Translations under genes and position numbers: made by a program
The notes under the pieces: model-generated
Databases searched by the model: none
What the model was told of the DNA's origin: nothing
What the model saw: the letters and a program-made list of their open reading frames with translations, nothing else
Shown here: positions 8,378 to 16,546 of the stretch, in pieces
Position numbering within the stretch: the stretch's first letter is position 1
Layout: the number at the start of each line of letters is the position of its first letter
Source: Rhodospirillaceae bacterium
GTDB lineage: Bacteria > Pseudomonadota > Alphaproteobacteria > Rhodospirillales > Rhodospirillaceae
NCBI GenBank assembly: GCA_040219235.1
Contig: JAVJSV010000012.1
Location: 434,001-498,000 of the forward strand
DNA length: 64,000 nucleotides
Direction: 5' to 3'

Positions 8378-9349
8378 CTAACGATCCGCTTCGATCAATT
8401 CCACCAATTCTCCTGCAGGACCTTTAAACACGGCGGAGCGGCCTTGATATTCTGAGATCGGCTCGGCAACAAAGTCCGCGTTCACGGCATCCAGATTGTC
8501 GACGTTGAAAGAAACCATCGCACAGGCTTGCGGCAGCATACCGTCAGCAGCCTGACGCGGGGCACTACCGTCTGTGTACTCATCAAAGTGTATCGCATTG
8601 CCGCGCTCGCGCAGGGTGATGAAGCCTAAGCGGAACATGGCTCCGTCGGCCAGCCCTTGGGCATCGGCCACCAGTTTGTTCGGGGTGGGCATAACAAAGC
8701 CTTGGCCCAGACCAAACGCGGACCGGTAAATCGGCATCGTCTCATCCAAATTTTCACTCGCGAGAATGACAATGTTCGTCCGACCGACATCTTCGCCGGG
8801 TAGTGGCAAATTGGAGGCGTCGCGATCCCCGGTTTCACAATTGAAATATAACACTTCGCCAGCGGGGCCGATGTATTGAGAGGCCCGAATTGAAGATCCG
8901 CCACCCAGGTTCTCGGGGCCGCCGATATGTTCGAACGGTGCGCCATCTATCAGCCGCGTATGCAAATCATCAACATCATTCACAATGATCTCAAAGGCAT
9001 TCCAGCCCAAAGTTGTCATTGGTGTATAGCCAGGGCTCGGCTCTGTTTCGACGGCCCGGATCATCACGTCCTCGCCCGTCATGGGGCGCATGAGCACAAA
9101 AGGCCGCCCCGTCATTTTGGGTGTGCCCCACGACATCGCCATGGTCTCGCTGACTGTCGAGCGTTCGACCACGGTATGGCCCAGCCACTTGGTATAGGCG
9201 TCTTCGACGGCACTAAGGTCCGGAGCGCCAAGCGTGGCGTACTTAATCCGGCTCATGATAAGTGACGATGTTTGGGCCTGTGCCAGACGTGGCCCCACAA
9301 GAGCTGTTGCGCCAGCCAGAGTGAGGAAGTGTTTGCGGGTGAGGGTCAT
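8378..9349 (-). CDS. Exported double-VOC protein, tandem paralogue 2
   Basis: A 323-residue paralogue of the preceding entry with a leader of the same kind (LTRKHFLTLAGATALVG, ending RLAQAQ) suggesting Tat or Tat-like export. VOC modules lie at about residues 33-170 and 183-320, with the shared pieces RIKYATLGAPD, MSWGTPKMTGRPFVLM, GWNAFEIIVNDVDDL and GPAGELVELIE. Tyr stands where the first metal His is expected. It is two bases upstream of paralogue 1 and 70 bases downstream of the exported Rid gene, the widest gap in this part of the array. Function unknown; a periplasmic binding or isomerase role would fit the leader and the lack of ligands, but this is inference. Confidence 0.82.
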   Translation of the reverse strand: MTLTRKHFLTLAGATALVGPRLAQAQTSSLIMSRIKYATLGAPDLSAVEDAYTKWLGHTVVERSTVSETMAMSWGTPKMTGRPFVLMRPMTGEDVMIRAVETEPSPGYTPMTTLGWNAFEIIVNDVDDLHTRLIDGAPFEHIGGPENLGGGSSIRASQYIGPAGEVLYFNCETGDRDASNLPLPGEDVGRTNIVILASENLDETMPIYRSAFGLGQGFVMPTPNKLVADAQGLADGAMFRLGFITLRERGNAIHFDEYTDGSAPRQAADGMLPQACAMVSFNVDNLDAVNADFVAEPISEYQGRSAVFKGPAGELVELIEADR

Positions 9350-9419
9350 GCGTATGTCCTTTTGTAACGTATGTCTTAGGTTCGTTGCGACTTTATCAGC
9401 TTAAATCAATCCTCTAAAA

Positions 9420-9890
9420 TCAATCTGCGGCGACGATTGCCCGCACATTGATTTCTATTTGTAACTCGGGAATGGCCAGCGCGCTCACCCCAATCACCAT
9501 AGACACGGGCTTGTGACCTTTGGGGAAGAAATCGCGCACATCCTGGTAGGCGGGTTCTGGGTCTGTGTTTGCTAAATCGACAATAAAGATTTGAATCTCA
9601 ACCACGTCTTCGTGGCTCGCCCCAGCCGCTTTTAAGGCGAGGTCGATGTTGTCCCACGTGAGCCTGGATTGTTCCCCTAAAGTTTCCGGAATGGAGCCGT
9701 CGGGACGCAAGCCAGCTTTGCCACCGAGCAGCACAAGTTTGCCATTTCCTTCAACCGTCACCAGTTGGGAATATCCATCTGGCTGGCTTAACCCTTCAGG
9801 GTTCCAGCGTTTGATTGTAACGTCTGCCTTTGTACTGGTCATGCTCATCGCTCCGATAACAATGCTTGCAATGAAGAGTCTCAAGCTCAT
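9420..9890 (-). CDS. RidA/YjgF-family protein with a signal peptide
   Basis: A 156-residue Rid-family protein. Ordinary RidA is about 130 residues and cytoplasmic; here about 22 extra N-terminal residues (RLFIASIVIGAMSMTSTKA) form a Sec signal peptide. The start is supported by AGGAG eight bases before ATG 9890. The Rid core runs from VTIKRWNPEGLSQPDGYSQ to the end. The Arg that binds the substrate carboxylate in RidA (in the P-A-R-T/S motif) is absent: the segment reads GHKPVSMVIGV, with Val in that place, so imine/enamine deaminase activity of the RidA type is unlikely. It sits between VOC genes and is probably co-transcribed. It could act on a periplasmic intermediate. Confidence 0.82.
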   Translation of the reverse strand: MSLRLFIASIVIGAMSMTSTKADVTIKRWNPEGLSQPDGYSQLVTVEGNGKLVLLGGKAGLRPDGSIPETLGEQSRLTWDNIDLALKAAGASHEDVVEIQIFIVDLANTDPEPAYQDVRDFFPKGHKPVSMVIGVSALAIPELQIEINVRAIVAAD

Positions 9891-9929
9891 CTTATTTCTC
9901 CTGTCGTGGCTGAATTTCTCGCGCCAGAG

Positions 9930-10952
9930 TCAGGCGACCTCTTCAATAATTTCGACCCATTCGCCTGCGGGTCCCACAAAGGTTGCGGCGCGGCCCGCAC
10001 CATACAAAACAGCTGGCGGCGCAATGTAAGAGACGTTGATGTCATCAAATGCGTTTGTCGCGAGACTGATCATAGATACACCGGGCGGCAGTTGTCCTTT
10101 GGCCCGTGGCCGAGGGCCTGATAACGCAACAGGATAAGCGTCAAATTCTAAAGAACTTCCAGGCCGCGTACCGCGCGCGCCGCCCATTTCAATGGCTGTG
10201 TCACGCGAATACCCCAGAGCGTCGGCGACCATACGCACTTTGAAATCTTGCACATCGCCCAGGCGCATGCCCAGGGCGCTTGCATAGAAGGTTCGACTGG
10301 CCTGAATGTTGGGTGTGCCGATCACAGCGTTAAACGCCCGGTCAACCAAGGACTTGGGTTTGATGAGACCAAACTCGTTTTCGCCGGTCACATCGCCAGC
10401 ATAATAAAAGAGTTCTTCCCCCGGTCCCTTGACCTGCATGGCATGCACGCTGGCATAGGCTGCGCTTAAAGGACGCGGCTCGCCAATCACTTCGAATCCC
10501 GCAGAGAGAACCCGCTCGTTTACCGCATAGATGTCACTTGAAATCATTTCAATGGCATTAAGGCCCCAGGTCGCCATGCTGCGATAGCCAGGCACTGGAT
10601 CAACTTGCACAAAGCGAACCCGATACGTCGGGTCGCCACTCTCACAGCGCATCATCACCCAGGGTCGGCCAACCATTGCTGGTGCGCCCCAAGCCTCTGC
10701 GACGCCCGCGCTTAGAGTGCCTTTGTTCACTTCATACAGGCCGATCCCGGCTTCGTACATGCGTTGCGCTTGATCAACATCTGGCACGCCAATGGTTGCG
10801 ATGGCATGGCCGAGGATGGTGTTGGTTTTTTCTGATGTCATAGCGCTTGTCGGTGAAGATGTTATCGCAGCAGACGCTGCTGTCCCGACGCCTGCAACGA
10901 TACTACGACGTGTAAGACCTGAGTTCTTAGTGTCGCCCGGCGCATCTGGCAT
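9930..10952 (-). CDS. Exported double-VOC protein, tandem paralogue 3
   Basis: A 340-residue paralogue, the most divergent of the five. It carries a twin-arginine leader (LTRRSIVAGVGTAASAA, about residues 13-30). Family segments are IATIGVPDVDQAQRMYE, AWGAPAMVGRPWVMM, GWNAIEII replaced by GLNAIEMISSD, and a C-terminal GPAGEWVEIIEE. Ile occupies the position of the first metal His. The start is ATG 10952, which has GAGGA five bases upstream and lies one base from the stop of the upstream gene; an in-frame TTG at 10964 is less likely. It ends 39 bases before the Rid gene. Confidence 0.8.
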   Translation of the reverse strand: MPDAPGDTKNSGLTRRSIVAGVGTAASAAITSSPTSAMTSEKTNTILGHAIATIGVPDVDQAQRMYEAGIGLYEVNKGTLSAGVAEAWGAPAMVGRPWVMMRCESGDPTYRVRFVQVDPVPGYRSMATWGLNAIEMISSDIYAVNERVLSAGFEVIGEPRPLSAAYASVHAMQVKGPGEELFYYAGDVTGENEFGLIKPKSLVDRAFNAVIGTPNIQASRTFYASALGMRLGDVQDFKVRMVADALGYSRDTAIEMGGARGTRPGSSLEFDAYPVALSGPRPRAKGQLPPGVSMISLATNAFDDINVSYIAPPAVLYGAGRAATFVGPAGEWVEIIEEVA

Positions 10953-10953
10953 G

Positions 10954-11865
10954 CTAGTCCTCAATCAACTCGAGTAACTCACCAGCAGGTCCGCGTGCCG
11001 TTCGGCATTTTTTGCCACCGTAAGCCATGGAGGGGTCGCTGACAGCATCTCCCACATAGTCCAGGTCAAGTGAGTCTATATCTGAAACTGTTACCGAGAC
11101 CGTTGCACATCCCGGCGGCAACTGTCCGCCGTGCTGAGGGCGCGGCCCAAAGGTGTCCCCATAGCCATCATATTCAATGAAGTTGCCCGTATCGGCGAGG
11201 GCCATGAAGCCCATGTCAAACACATGATCGCGCGGCAAGCCTTGTGCATCGGCCACTACACCAATGGCCGTCTGCATGTCGGCTTCCCGTTTCATGCCAA
11301 AGGTCTTGCTGTAATAGCTTTGCGTTTGATCGACGCCATTTCCGGCCAAGATCACGATAAAGGGCCGCCCGACAAATGCGCCAGGTGGCGGGAGCAGGCT
11401 GTCAGCCGCGCGCACTCTGTCACAGGTCAGGTACAACACATCTCCGGCTGGGCCTTCGACCTGCATGGCATGAATGAAATCTAGGTCACCGCCCAAGCTG
11501 GCTGGCTCGCCGATTACTTTAAACGGGCTTTTCAGAATGCGTTCGTTAATCGCGTAGACGTCATCAACAATGATCTCAAAGGCATTCCAGCCCAGCGAGT
11601 TCATGGGTTTATAGTCGGGAACCTCATCAATCTCACAAACGCGGATGAAGACATCTTCGCCGCTTTCTGGCTGCATTAAGATATAAGGTCGCCCGGCCAT
11701 TTTGGCCGCCCCCCAGGACGCCGCCAACAGTGCGCTGATCTCACCACGTTCGCACACCGTGTAGCCCAGCCACTGCGTGTACCAACTCTGAACCAGCCCG
11801 ATATCCGGCGCGGCGACCGTGTTAATCTTGAGGCGTTTCAGCAGGGGAGCGTTGGCATCAGGCAT
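10954..11865 (-). CDS. Double-VOC protein without leader, tandem paralogue 4
   Basis: A 303-residue paralogue that lacks any signal: it begins directly at the first VOC module (LLKRLKINTVAAPD), so unlike its neighbours it should stay in the cytoplasm. Ribosome site AAAGGA lies six bases before ATG 11865. Shared segments include SWGAAKMAGRPYILMQPESG, GWNAFEIIVDDVYAI and GPAGELLELIED at the C-terminus. The first His ligand is replaced by Ile or Asn. Its stop at 10954 nearly touches the start of paralogue 3. The co-occurrence of one cytoplasmic and four exported versions suggests the same ligand class is handled on both sides of the membrane (inference). Confidence 0.82.
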   Translation of the reverse strand: MPDANAPLLKRLKINTVAAPDIGLVQSWYTQWLGYTVCERGEISALLAASWGAAKMAGRPYILMQPESGEDVFIRVCEIDEVPDYKPMNSLGWNAFEIIVDDVYAINERILKSPFKVIGEPASLGGDLDFIHAMQVEGPAGDVLYLTCDRVRAADSLLPPPGAFVGRPFIVILAGNGVDQTQSYYSKTFGMKREADMQTAIGVVADAQGLPRDHVFDMGFMALADTGNFIEYDGYGDTFGPRPQHGGQLPPGCATVSVTVSDIDSLDLDYVGDAVSDPSMAYGGKKCRTARGPAGELLELIED

Positions 11866-11881
11866 ATCTGGTCCTTTCAGG

Positions 11882-12892
11882 TTATGCGGGCTCTTCGATC
11901 AGTTCGAGCAATTCACCGGCCGGGCCAATAACGGTGGCGATTCGACCACTGCCGAAGGAGATCGGCGGTGTAATGGTTTTAACATTTAGATCATCGATAC
12001 TTTCAACCATCACACTGGTGATGGCGACGCCCGGCGGCAGTTGGCCGTCATGGTGTGGGCGGGGACCTGTGTTGTCACCGTAGCCGTCCAGTTCCAGAAT
12101 GTTGCCGTGTTCCGCCATTCTGAGAATGGTCAGCGGCCGTTCACTGCCCAAGGGCAGGCCCTGCGCTTCGTTGATCAGATCCACCGGCGAATTGTTGATG
12201 GTGCCGCGTGCCATGTTAAACGTGTCCGCGTACCAATCCTGCAAGTCGTTAATGTCGGGTCCAGCGACGACCATGATGAATATTCTACCAATAAATGCGC
12301 CCGGGCGCGGCAGCAGAGAGTTCGAGCGATCTCCGGTTTCAGTTGTGAAATACAGCACATCCTCTGCCGGTCCTTTGAATTGGGTGGCGCGGATAGAGGG
12401 ATAATTATTGAGACCTTTTGGTTTACCCAGCAGAGTAAAGGGCGAGTCCAACAGTTTTTCGTAAAGCGCATCCGGATCGTCGCAAATAATCTCAATCGCG
12501 TTCCAGCCCCAGGTGGTCATGGCTTTGTACCCTGGCACAGGGTCAATTTCGACCGCGCGGATAAACACATCCGCACCGCTTTCCGGCTGCATCACAATGA
12601 ACGGACGCCCGGCGGACTTTGGCGCACCCCAGGAGGCGGCCAGATTTTCGGCAACGTTCCCGCGCTCAACCACAGCGTATCCCAACCAGTCCCCGTAGAG
12701 GGTTTCAACCGCCTTCAGATCTGGTGCGCCAATGGTTGCAATTCTGATGCGCTTTAGTTTTGGTACCGGTTTGGTATCAGCTGACTCCTGCGCGTGCGCG
12801 GATGACGAAGACGCCATAGCCATCGTGGTTGCGGCGGCGCCGGCTGTGCCGAGAACCGTGCGACGGGAAACACCGGAGGATTTGTTTGTCAT
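11882..12892 (-). CDS. Exported double-VOC protein, tandem paralogue 5
   Basis: A 336-residue paralogue with a clear twin-arginine leader (VSRRTVLGTAGAAATTM, ending SAHAQES near residue 36). VOC modules lie at about residues 47-185 and 198-334. The segments RIATIGAPDLKAVE, SWGAPKSAGRPFIVMQPESG, GYKAMTTWGWNAIEIICDD and GPAGELLELIEE are closest to paralogue 1, indicating duplication within the array. The first metal His is Ile and the second is Ala. It lies three bases after the deacetylase-fold gene at 12896-13819 ends its 3' neighbour relation, that is immediately downstream of it on the minus strand, and 16 bases before paralogue 4. Confidence 0.82.
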   Translation of the reverse strand: MTNKSSGVSRRTVLGTAGAAATTMAMASSSSAHAQESADTKPVPKLKRIRIATIGAPDLKAVETLYGDWLGYAVVERGNVAENLAASWGAPKSAGRPFIVMQPESGADVFIRAVEIDPVPGYKAMTTWGWNAIEIICDDPDALYEKLLDSPFTLLGKPKGLNNYPSIRATQFKGPAEDVLYFTTETGDRSNSLLPRPGAFIGRIFIMVVAGPDINDLQDWYADTFNMARGTINNSPVDLINEAQGLPLGSERPLTILRMAEHGNILELDGYGDNTGPRPHHDGQLPPGVAITSVMVESIDDLNVKTITPPISFGSGRIATVIGPAGELLELIEEPA

Positions 12893-12895
12893 GAT

Positions 12896-13819
12896 CTAGA
12901 CCTGCTCTTTAAAGGCGTTGAGAATGTCCGACCCGTTGGCTGACCAAACCCCGTCCTGGCTTTTGATCCAGCCGAGGATTTTATCCAGGTACTTGATGCG
13001 ATAATGCTGACCCATGATGTAAGGCGTCAGCACAATCGATAATACGCGTCCGCCGTATTGGTCGGTTTCGCTGTTGAGAACGGTAAACGCATCTTCGACC
13101 TGCTCGCAGAATTCTTCCTCATTATGTTTCTTGTCCATAATGATGGTGCGGTCCCAGATTTCGTCGCCGTGGGGCATGGCCCAAATGTTTCCGGCAGATT
13201 CATTCATCTGGTAGGGCATGTCGTCATTGCCCCAGTCGCAGTTGTATTCAATACCATTGGCAGCCAGGTGTTTGCCGGTGTTCCAGCTTTCTGATTTGCC
13301 CGGTGACCACCATCCTGTGACAGGTTGGCCAGAGGCTTTGCGCAGAACATCCAGGCTCTCTTTAATCAGCGCCTGTTCTTCCGCATCATCCATCCCGCCG
13401 TAATGCACTTTACCCATATCGACGCCATGGCCGATGATTTCATCGCCACGTTCGTTGATCTTTTTGATCAGATACGGATAACGCTCTGCGACTTTGGAAT
13501 TCACGGCGGCTGAGGCTTTCAGACCATGCTTATCTAGCACTTTCCAGATGCGTTGAATGCCAACGCGGTTGCCATAGTCGCGCGTGGTGTAATGCCGCAA
13601 ATCCGGATAGGGCGTCACCATACCGCCTGGCGCTTTGAATGGTTTGGCAGGCTGGTCTAGCGGAAAAAACTCTAAGGAATAACTGATCCACAACGCCATT
13701 TTTGCGCCGTTCGGCCATGTCACATTGGGGCGGCGATCCAGCATCGACCAGTCATACAGGTCATGGTCCATGCCGCGGTGGCGGTTGGGATATTCTAAAT
13801 AGGATTTATCCAGGGTCAT
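12896..13819 (-). CDS. Polysaccharide-deacetylase-fold hydrolase, PuuE-like (copy 1)
   Basis: A 307-residue NodB-fold protein of the PuuE-like group, whose known members open cyclic amides (allantoin) rather than deacetylate sugars. Visible are WPNGAKMALWISYSLEFFPL (replacing the NodB TFDDG motif), DYGNRVGIQRIW, ADEIIGHG-type His (GDEIIGHGVDMG, near residue 130), and VTGWWSPGKSESWNT. The second His of the NodB HxxxH motif is not present, as in PuuE, so it is probably not a classical zinc deacetylase. No signal peptide, so cytoplasmic. It ends three bases before paralogue 5 begins and starts three bases after copy 2. Possible role: hydrolysis of a cyclic imide or amide feeding the neighbouring amidohydrolase. 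Confidence 0.85.
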   Translation of the reverse strand: MTLDKSYLEYPNRHRGMDHDLYDWSMLDRRPNVTWPNGAKMALWISYSLEFFPLDQPAKPFKAPGGMVTPYPDLRHYTTRDYGNRVGIQRIWKVLDKHGLKASAAVNSKVAERYPYLIKKINERGDEIIGHGVDMGKVHYGGMDDAEEQALIKESLDVLRKASGQPVTGWWSPGKSESWNTGKHLAANGIEYNCDWGNDDMPYQMNESAGNIWAMPHGDEIWDRTIIMDKKHNEEEFCEQVEDAFTVLNSETDQYGGRVLSIVLTPYIMGQHYRIKYLDKILGWIKSQDGVWSANGSDILNAFKEQV

Positions 13820-13822
13820 GGC

Positions 13823-14764
13823 TCAGCCCCCCTTATCTGACTTTTGGCGTGCGGCAATATCGGCAGCGCACACATCGTAATAGTTTTCGTAATAATACTC
13901 GGCAATTTCGCGCCCGGTCGCGACCCACACATCTTCTTTGGCATGCCCGGTGATGTATTCCAGGGCCTCTTCAAACCCGCGAATACGGTGCGGGTGTCCA
14001 ACCGCATAGGCATGCAGCGGAATACACATCACGGTGCCGCACTCCGCCCCTTCGACAAGCAGTTGATCAAACTGATCTTTGATCATTTGGCCATACCGCC
14101 GGGGCGTGCCCAGGTAGGCGTTGTAGACAATGATGTCATTGATTTCCAACGAGTAGGGCATGGAAATCAAGCGCCCGCTTTTGACGTTGATGGGTTGCGG
14201 CATGTCGTCTTGGAATAAATCGCAGCTGTATAGAAACCCGTATTCTGCCAGCAGGTCGATGGTCCGCTCGGTATGCGTCAGGGCTGGAGCCAGATAACCA
14301 GCAAGTTTCTGGCCGGTTGCTTTCATCACAGACTCAAGGCTGTCTTCCAGAATGGCGCGCTCTTGAGATTCGTCCATCTCGTAGGAGTAGCGGGTGTTGT
14401 AAATGCCGTGAGAGAAAAACTCCCAGTCCCGTTCTTTGGCTTCTTCAATCAATTCAGGGTGGTGATCAATCAAGCCGATGTTCAGTGAAACAGAGCCGCG
14501 CACATTGTACTTATCCATCACATCCATGACCCGGCGATGCCCGGCGCGGTTGCCGTAATCACGGCTCGCGGCCATCAGCACGTCGGGGCTGGGGCGTGGC
14601 CAGGCTTTGCGTAGAGGGTTCTCAGGGGGATCAAGCTCATAGAACTCAATATTAGGCGCCACCCAAAAGGCAACTTTCGCGCCGTTTGGCCAGGTGATTT
14701 TCGGGCGGTCTTCATAAGGCCAGTAATCGTATAGTCCGAGGTCGGGCTTCACATGCCTCTCCAT
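13823..14764 (-). CDS. Polysaccharide-deacetylase-fold hydrolase, PuuE-like (copy 2)
   Basis: A 313-residue paralogue of copy 1. Shared segments are LYDYWPYEDRPKITWPNGAK, NIEFYEL, SRDYGNRAGHRRVMDVMDKY, EFFSHGIYNTRY and LAGYLAPALTHTERT. As in copy 1 the first NodB motif and the second His of HxxxH are altered. ATG 14764 is chosen because similarity to copy 1 begins there; the frame is open to 14848 but that part overlaps the upstream gene and looks non-coding. The ribosome site is weak, suggesting coupling with the gene 34 bases upstream. Two different copies in one operon could form a heteromer or act on two substituted substrates. Confidence 0.85.
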   Translation of the reverse strand: MERHVKPDLGLYDYWPYEDRPKITWPNGAKVAFWVAPNIEFYELDPPENPLRKAWPRPSPDVLMAASRDYGNRAGHRRVMDVMDKYNVRGSVSLNIGLIDHHPELIEEAKERDWEFFSHGIYNTRYSYEMDESQERAILEDSLESVMKATGQKLAGYLAPALTHTERTIDLLAEYGFLYSCDLFQDDMPQPINVKSGRLISMPYSLEINDIIVYNAYLGTPRRYGQMIKDQFDQLLVEGAECGTVMCIPLHAYAVGHPHRIRGFEEALEYITGHAKEDVWVATGREIAEYYYENYYDVCAADIAARQKSDKGG

Positions 14765-14798
14765 AGTTTGGTGTGAATAACGTAAGTGCTTTAGCGGC

Positions 14799-15461
14799 TT
14801 AATTTTTACTGCGCAGCCAGTCTTTAACCGTTTCAACGGACTCAACATCGCAGTACTTGAGCAACAGGTCGGTCAAGTTGGCGAAATGATAACTTTCATG
14901 TTTATCCGCGACGCACTCTTCAATCACGGTGGTGCGATAGCCGCGGGACAAACTGTCTACGCCCATGGCGCGCACGCAGCCGGAAGTTGATCCGCCGGTA
15001 ATGAGCAGGGTGTCAACTTGGTGATAGACCAGAAGAGACTGTAAGTTTGTCTCAAAAAATGGCGACGGCATTTTCTTGTCCATGATGATGTCGCTGTCTT
15101 TAATGTCCAGGCGATCATCAAGCTCTGAACGCTCAGAACCGTACTTGATGTTTTGCAGGCTGTCTGGCGTGTCGGTGCGCGTGCCCCAAACCCCAGCGTC
15201 CTCGCCAGACTCTACATAGGCCACATAGGTCCAGATCACCGGCCAATTGTTGGCGCGCATCAGTGCGGCCACTTCATTGACGTACTGCAGTTGATTGGGA
15301 TCGGTCTCGTAGGCGGTCTTGAAGAGGTCCGTGCGGGTGTAGGCTTTCTGAATGTCGATGTTCACCAGAGCGGCTTTATTCCCGAACCCGAATTTTGCGC
15401 GGGCTGGATTGGCTTTGACTTCCTCAAAAATCTGACGAGCTGTCTTATCTGACATCTCCAT
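14799..15461 (-). CDS. Isochorismatase-family cysteine amidohydrolase
   Basis: A 220-residue cysteine hydrolase. The catalytic triad of the family is visible: Asp in ALVNIDIQKAYT (near residue 36), Lys in IIMDKKMPSPFFETNL (near 130), and Cys in ITGGSTSGCVRAMG (near 162). This subgroup includes N-carbamoylsarcosine amidase and maleamate amidohydrolase (NicF), which hydrolyse terminal amides of small acids and release ammonia. With PuuE-like hydrolases downstream and hydratase/lyase genes upstream, half-amide hydrolysis is a sensible role, though the substrate is inferred. Start ATG 15461 has AAGGGA upstream. A 194-base gap with an inverted repeat precedes it, so it probably begins a separate transcript. 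Confidence 0.87.
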   Translation of the reverse strand: MEMSDKTARQIFEEVKANPARAKFGFGNKAALVNIDIQKAYTRTDLFKTAYETDPNQLQYVNEVAALMRANNWPVIWTYVAYVESGEDAGVWGTRTDTPDSLQNIKYGSERSELDDRLDIKDSDIIMDKKMPSPFFETNLQSLLVYHQVDTLLITGGSTSGCVRAMGVDSLSRGYRTTVIEECVADKHESYHFANLTDLLLKYCDVESVETVKDWLRSKN

Positions 15462-15655
15462 GGCGATGCGTCCCTTTTACCGTTTATTTTTTTACGTCTA
15501 TATCGTGCGTGACTTTGTTAACATCGCGAATGCGATGTGCTTTGAGCCGAGAATAGCGTTGAGTTCTCGGGAATCAAACAGTGCTGGTGATCGGAAATGT
15601 CCCTCGCGGCGCGTGTTGTTCGTATTGTGACGGTTGCTCAGCGCGACTGAGGCTC
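15462..15655 (-). promoter_or_regulatory. Intergenic control region with perfect inverted repeat
   Basis: This 194-base gap is far wider than the 2-70 bases between other genes of the array. It holds ACATCGC (15521-15527), a four-base spacer GAAT, and the exact complement GCGATGT (15532-15538), 60-77 bases upstream of the amidohydrolase start. The size and symmetry fit an operator for a dimeric repressor such as GntR or LacI type. I could not assign convincing -35 and -10 boxes. No gene is visible in the gap. Confidence 0.45.
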
Positions 15656-16546
15656 TTATTCGGCAGCTTTCTTGACATCTGCGTCGTACCGCTTGCCGCT
15701 TTCCAGCAATTCAGCGGTCCCCAGCAGCTCATTCAGGCCGTTAAAATCGAACATCCGATCGCGCACTTTGGCCGTTGAACCGTCTTGTTTCAGCGCTTTG
15801 AGGTAGTCTTGCCCGGCTTTGGCGACGATTCGCATCATGGCACCCGGGAAAATCACGAACTTAAAGCCCAGGGCCCCGAGGTCGTCTGCCGATGAGACTG
15901 GCGTTTTACCACCTTCCACCATGTTGGCGAGAAGGGGCACACGTCCGGCAAAACGCTCGCCGATGGTTTTCATCTCATCTAACGACCGTGGGGCCTCGAT
16001 AAACAGCATGTCTGCGCCCGCTTCCAGGTAGGCTTCAGCGCGCTCTAAAGCGGCCTCGAAGCCTTCAACAGCAATGGCATCTGTACGCCCAACGATGACC
16101 GTGTTCTCGTCCAGACGGGCATCCAAAGCCGCTTTAATTTTTCCGGTCATCTCTTCGGTCGAGACCAGGGTTTTGCCGTCCAAATGCCCGCAACGTTTCG
16201 GCATGGTCTGGTCTTCCAGCTGAATCCCGGAGGCCCCCGCGCGCTCGAACATGCGCATGGTGCGCTGGGTATTCAGCGCGTTGCCGAAACCCGTGTCAGC
16301 GTCCACCACGAAAGGAATGTCGATCCGTTCCCTGATTTTTGAAATTGTGTCAGCGACTTCAGAACATGTCGTCAGGCCAATATCCGAACGGCCCAGGCGG
16401 GAGTACGCGATGCTGGCCCCGCCCACATAGGCGCAGTCAAAGCCGGCTTGCTCCACCAATAGGCCCGTCATTCCGTCATACATGCCCGGCGCGACAATCG
16501 TTTCTGGTCCAGCCAGGAGTTCTCTTAAACGCTGTGTGTGGGTCAT
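15656..16546 (-). CDS. Isocitrate lyase/PEP mutase-superfamily lyase (2,3-dimethylmalate/methylisocitrate lyase-like)
   Basis: A 296-residue TIM-barrel C-C lyase. Visible are IVAPGMYDGMTGLLVEQAGF, FVVDADTGFGN (Mg-binding DADTG), IQLEDQTMPKRCGH with the catalytic Cys of the K-R/K-C-G-H loop, and VGRTDAIAVEGFEAAL. These features identify a true 2-substituted-malate-type lyase, which cleaves a malate derivative to pyruvate or an oxo acid plus a carboxylate. The exact substrate cannot be read. Its start overlaps the stop of the LeuD-like gene by four bases (ATGA), tying it to the hydratase; the same trio (hydratase large, small, lyase) acts on 2,3-dimethylmaleate in nicotinate fermentation. Confidence 0.88.
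   Translation of the reverse strand: MTHTQRLRELLAGPETIVAPGMYDGMTGLLVEQAGFDCAYVGGASIAYSRLGRSDIGLTTCSEVADTISKIRERIDIPFVVDADTGFGNALNTQRTMRMFERAGASGIQLEDQTMPKRCGHLDGKTLVSTEEMTGKIKAALDARLDENTVIVGRTDAIAVEGFEAALERAEAYLEAGADMLFIEAPRSLDEMKTIGERFAGRVPLLANMVEGGKTPVSSADDLGALGFKFVIFPGAMMRIVAKAGQDYLKALKQDGSTAKVRDRMFDFNGLNELLGTAELLESGKRYDADVKKAAE

Noticed and set aside
12041-12757. 238-codon plus-strand frame opposite VOC paralogue 5
   Set aside because: Antisense shadow within a conserved coding region; rich in Val/Arg/His without any motif.
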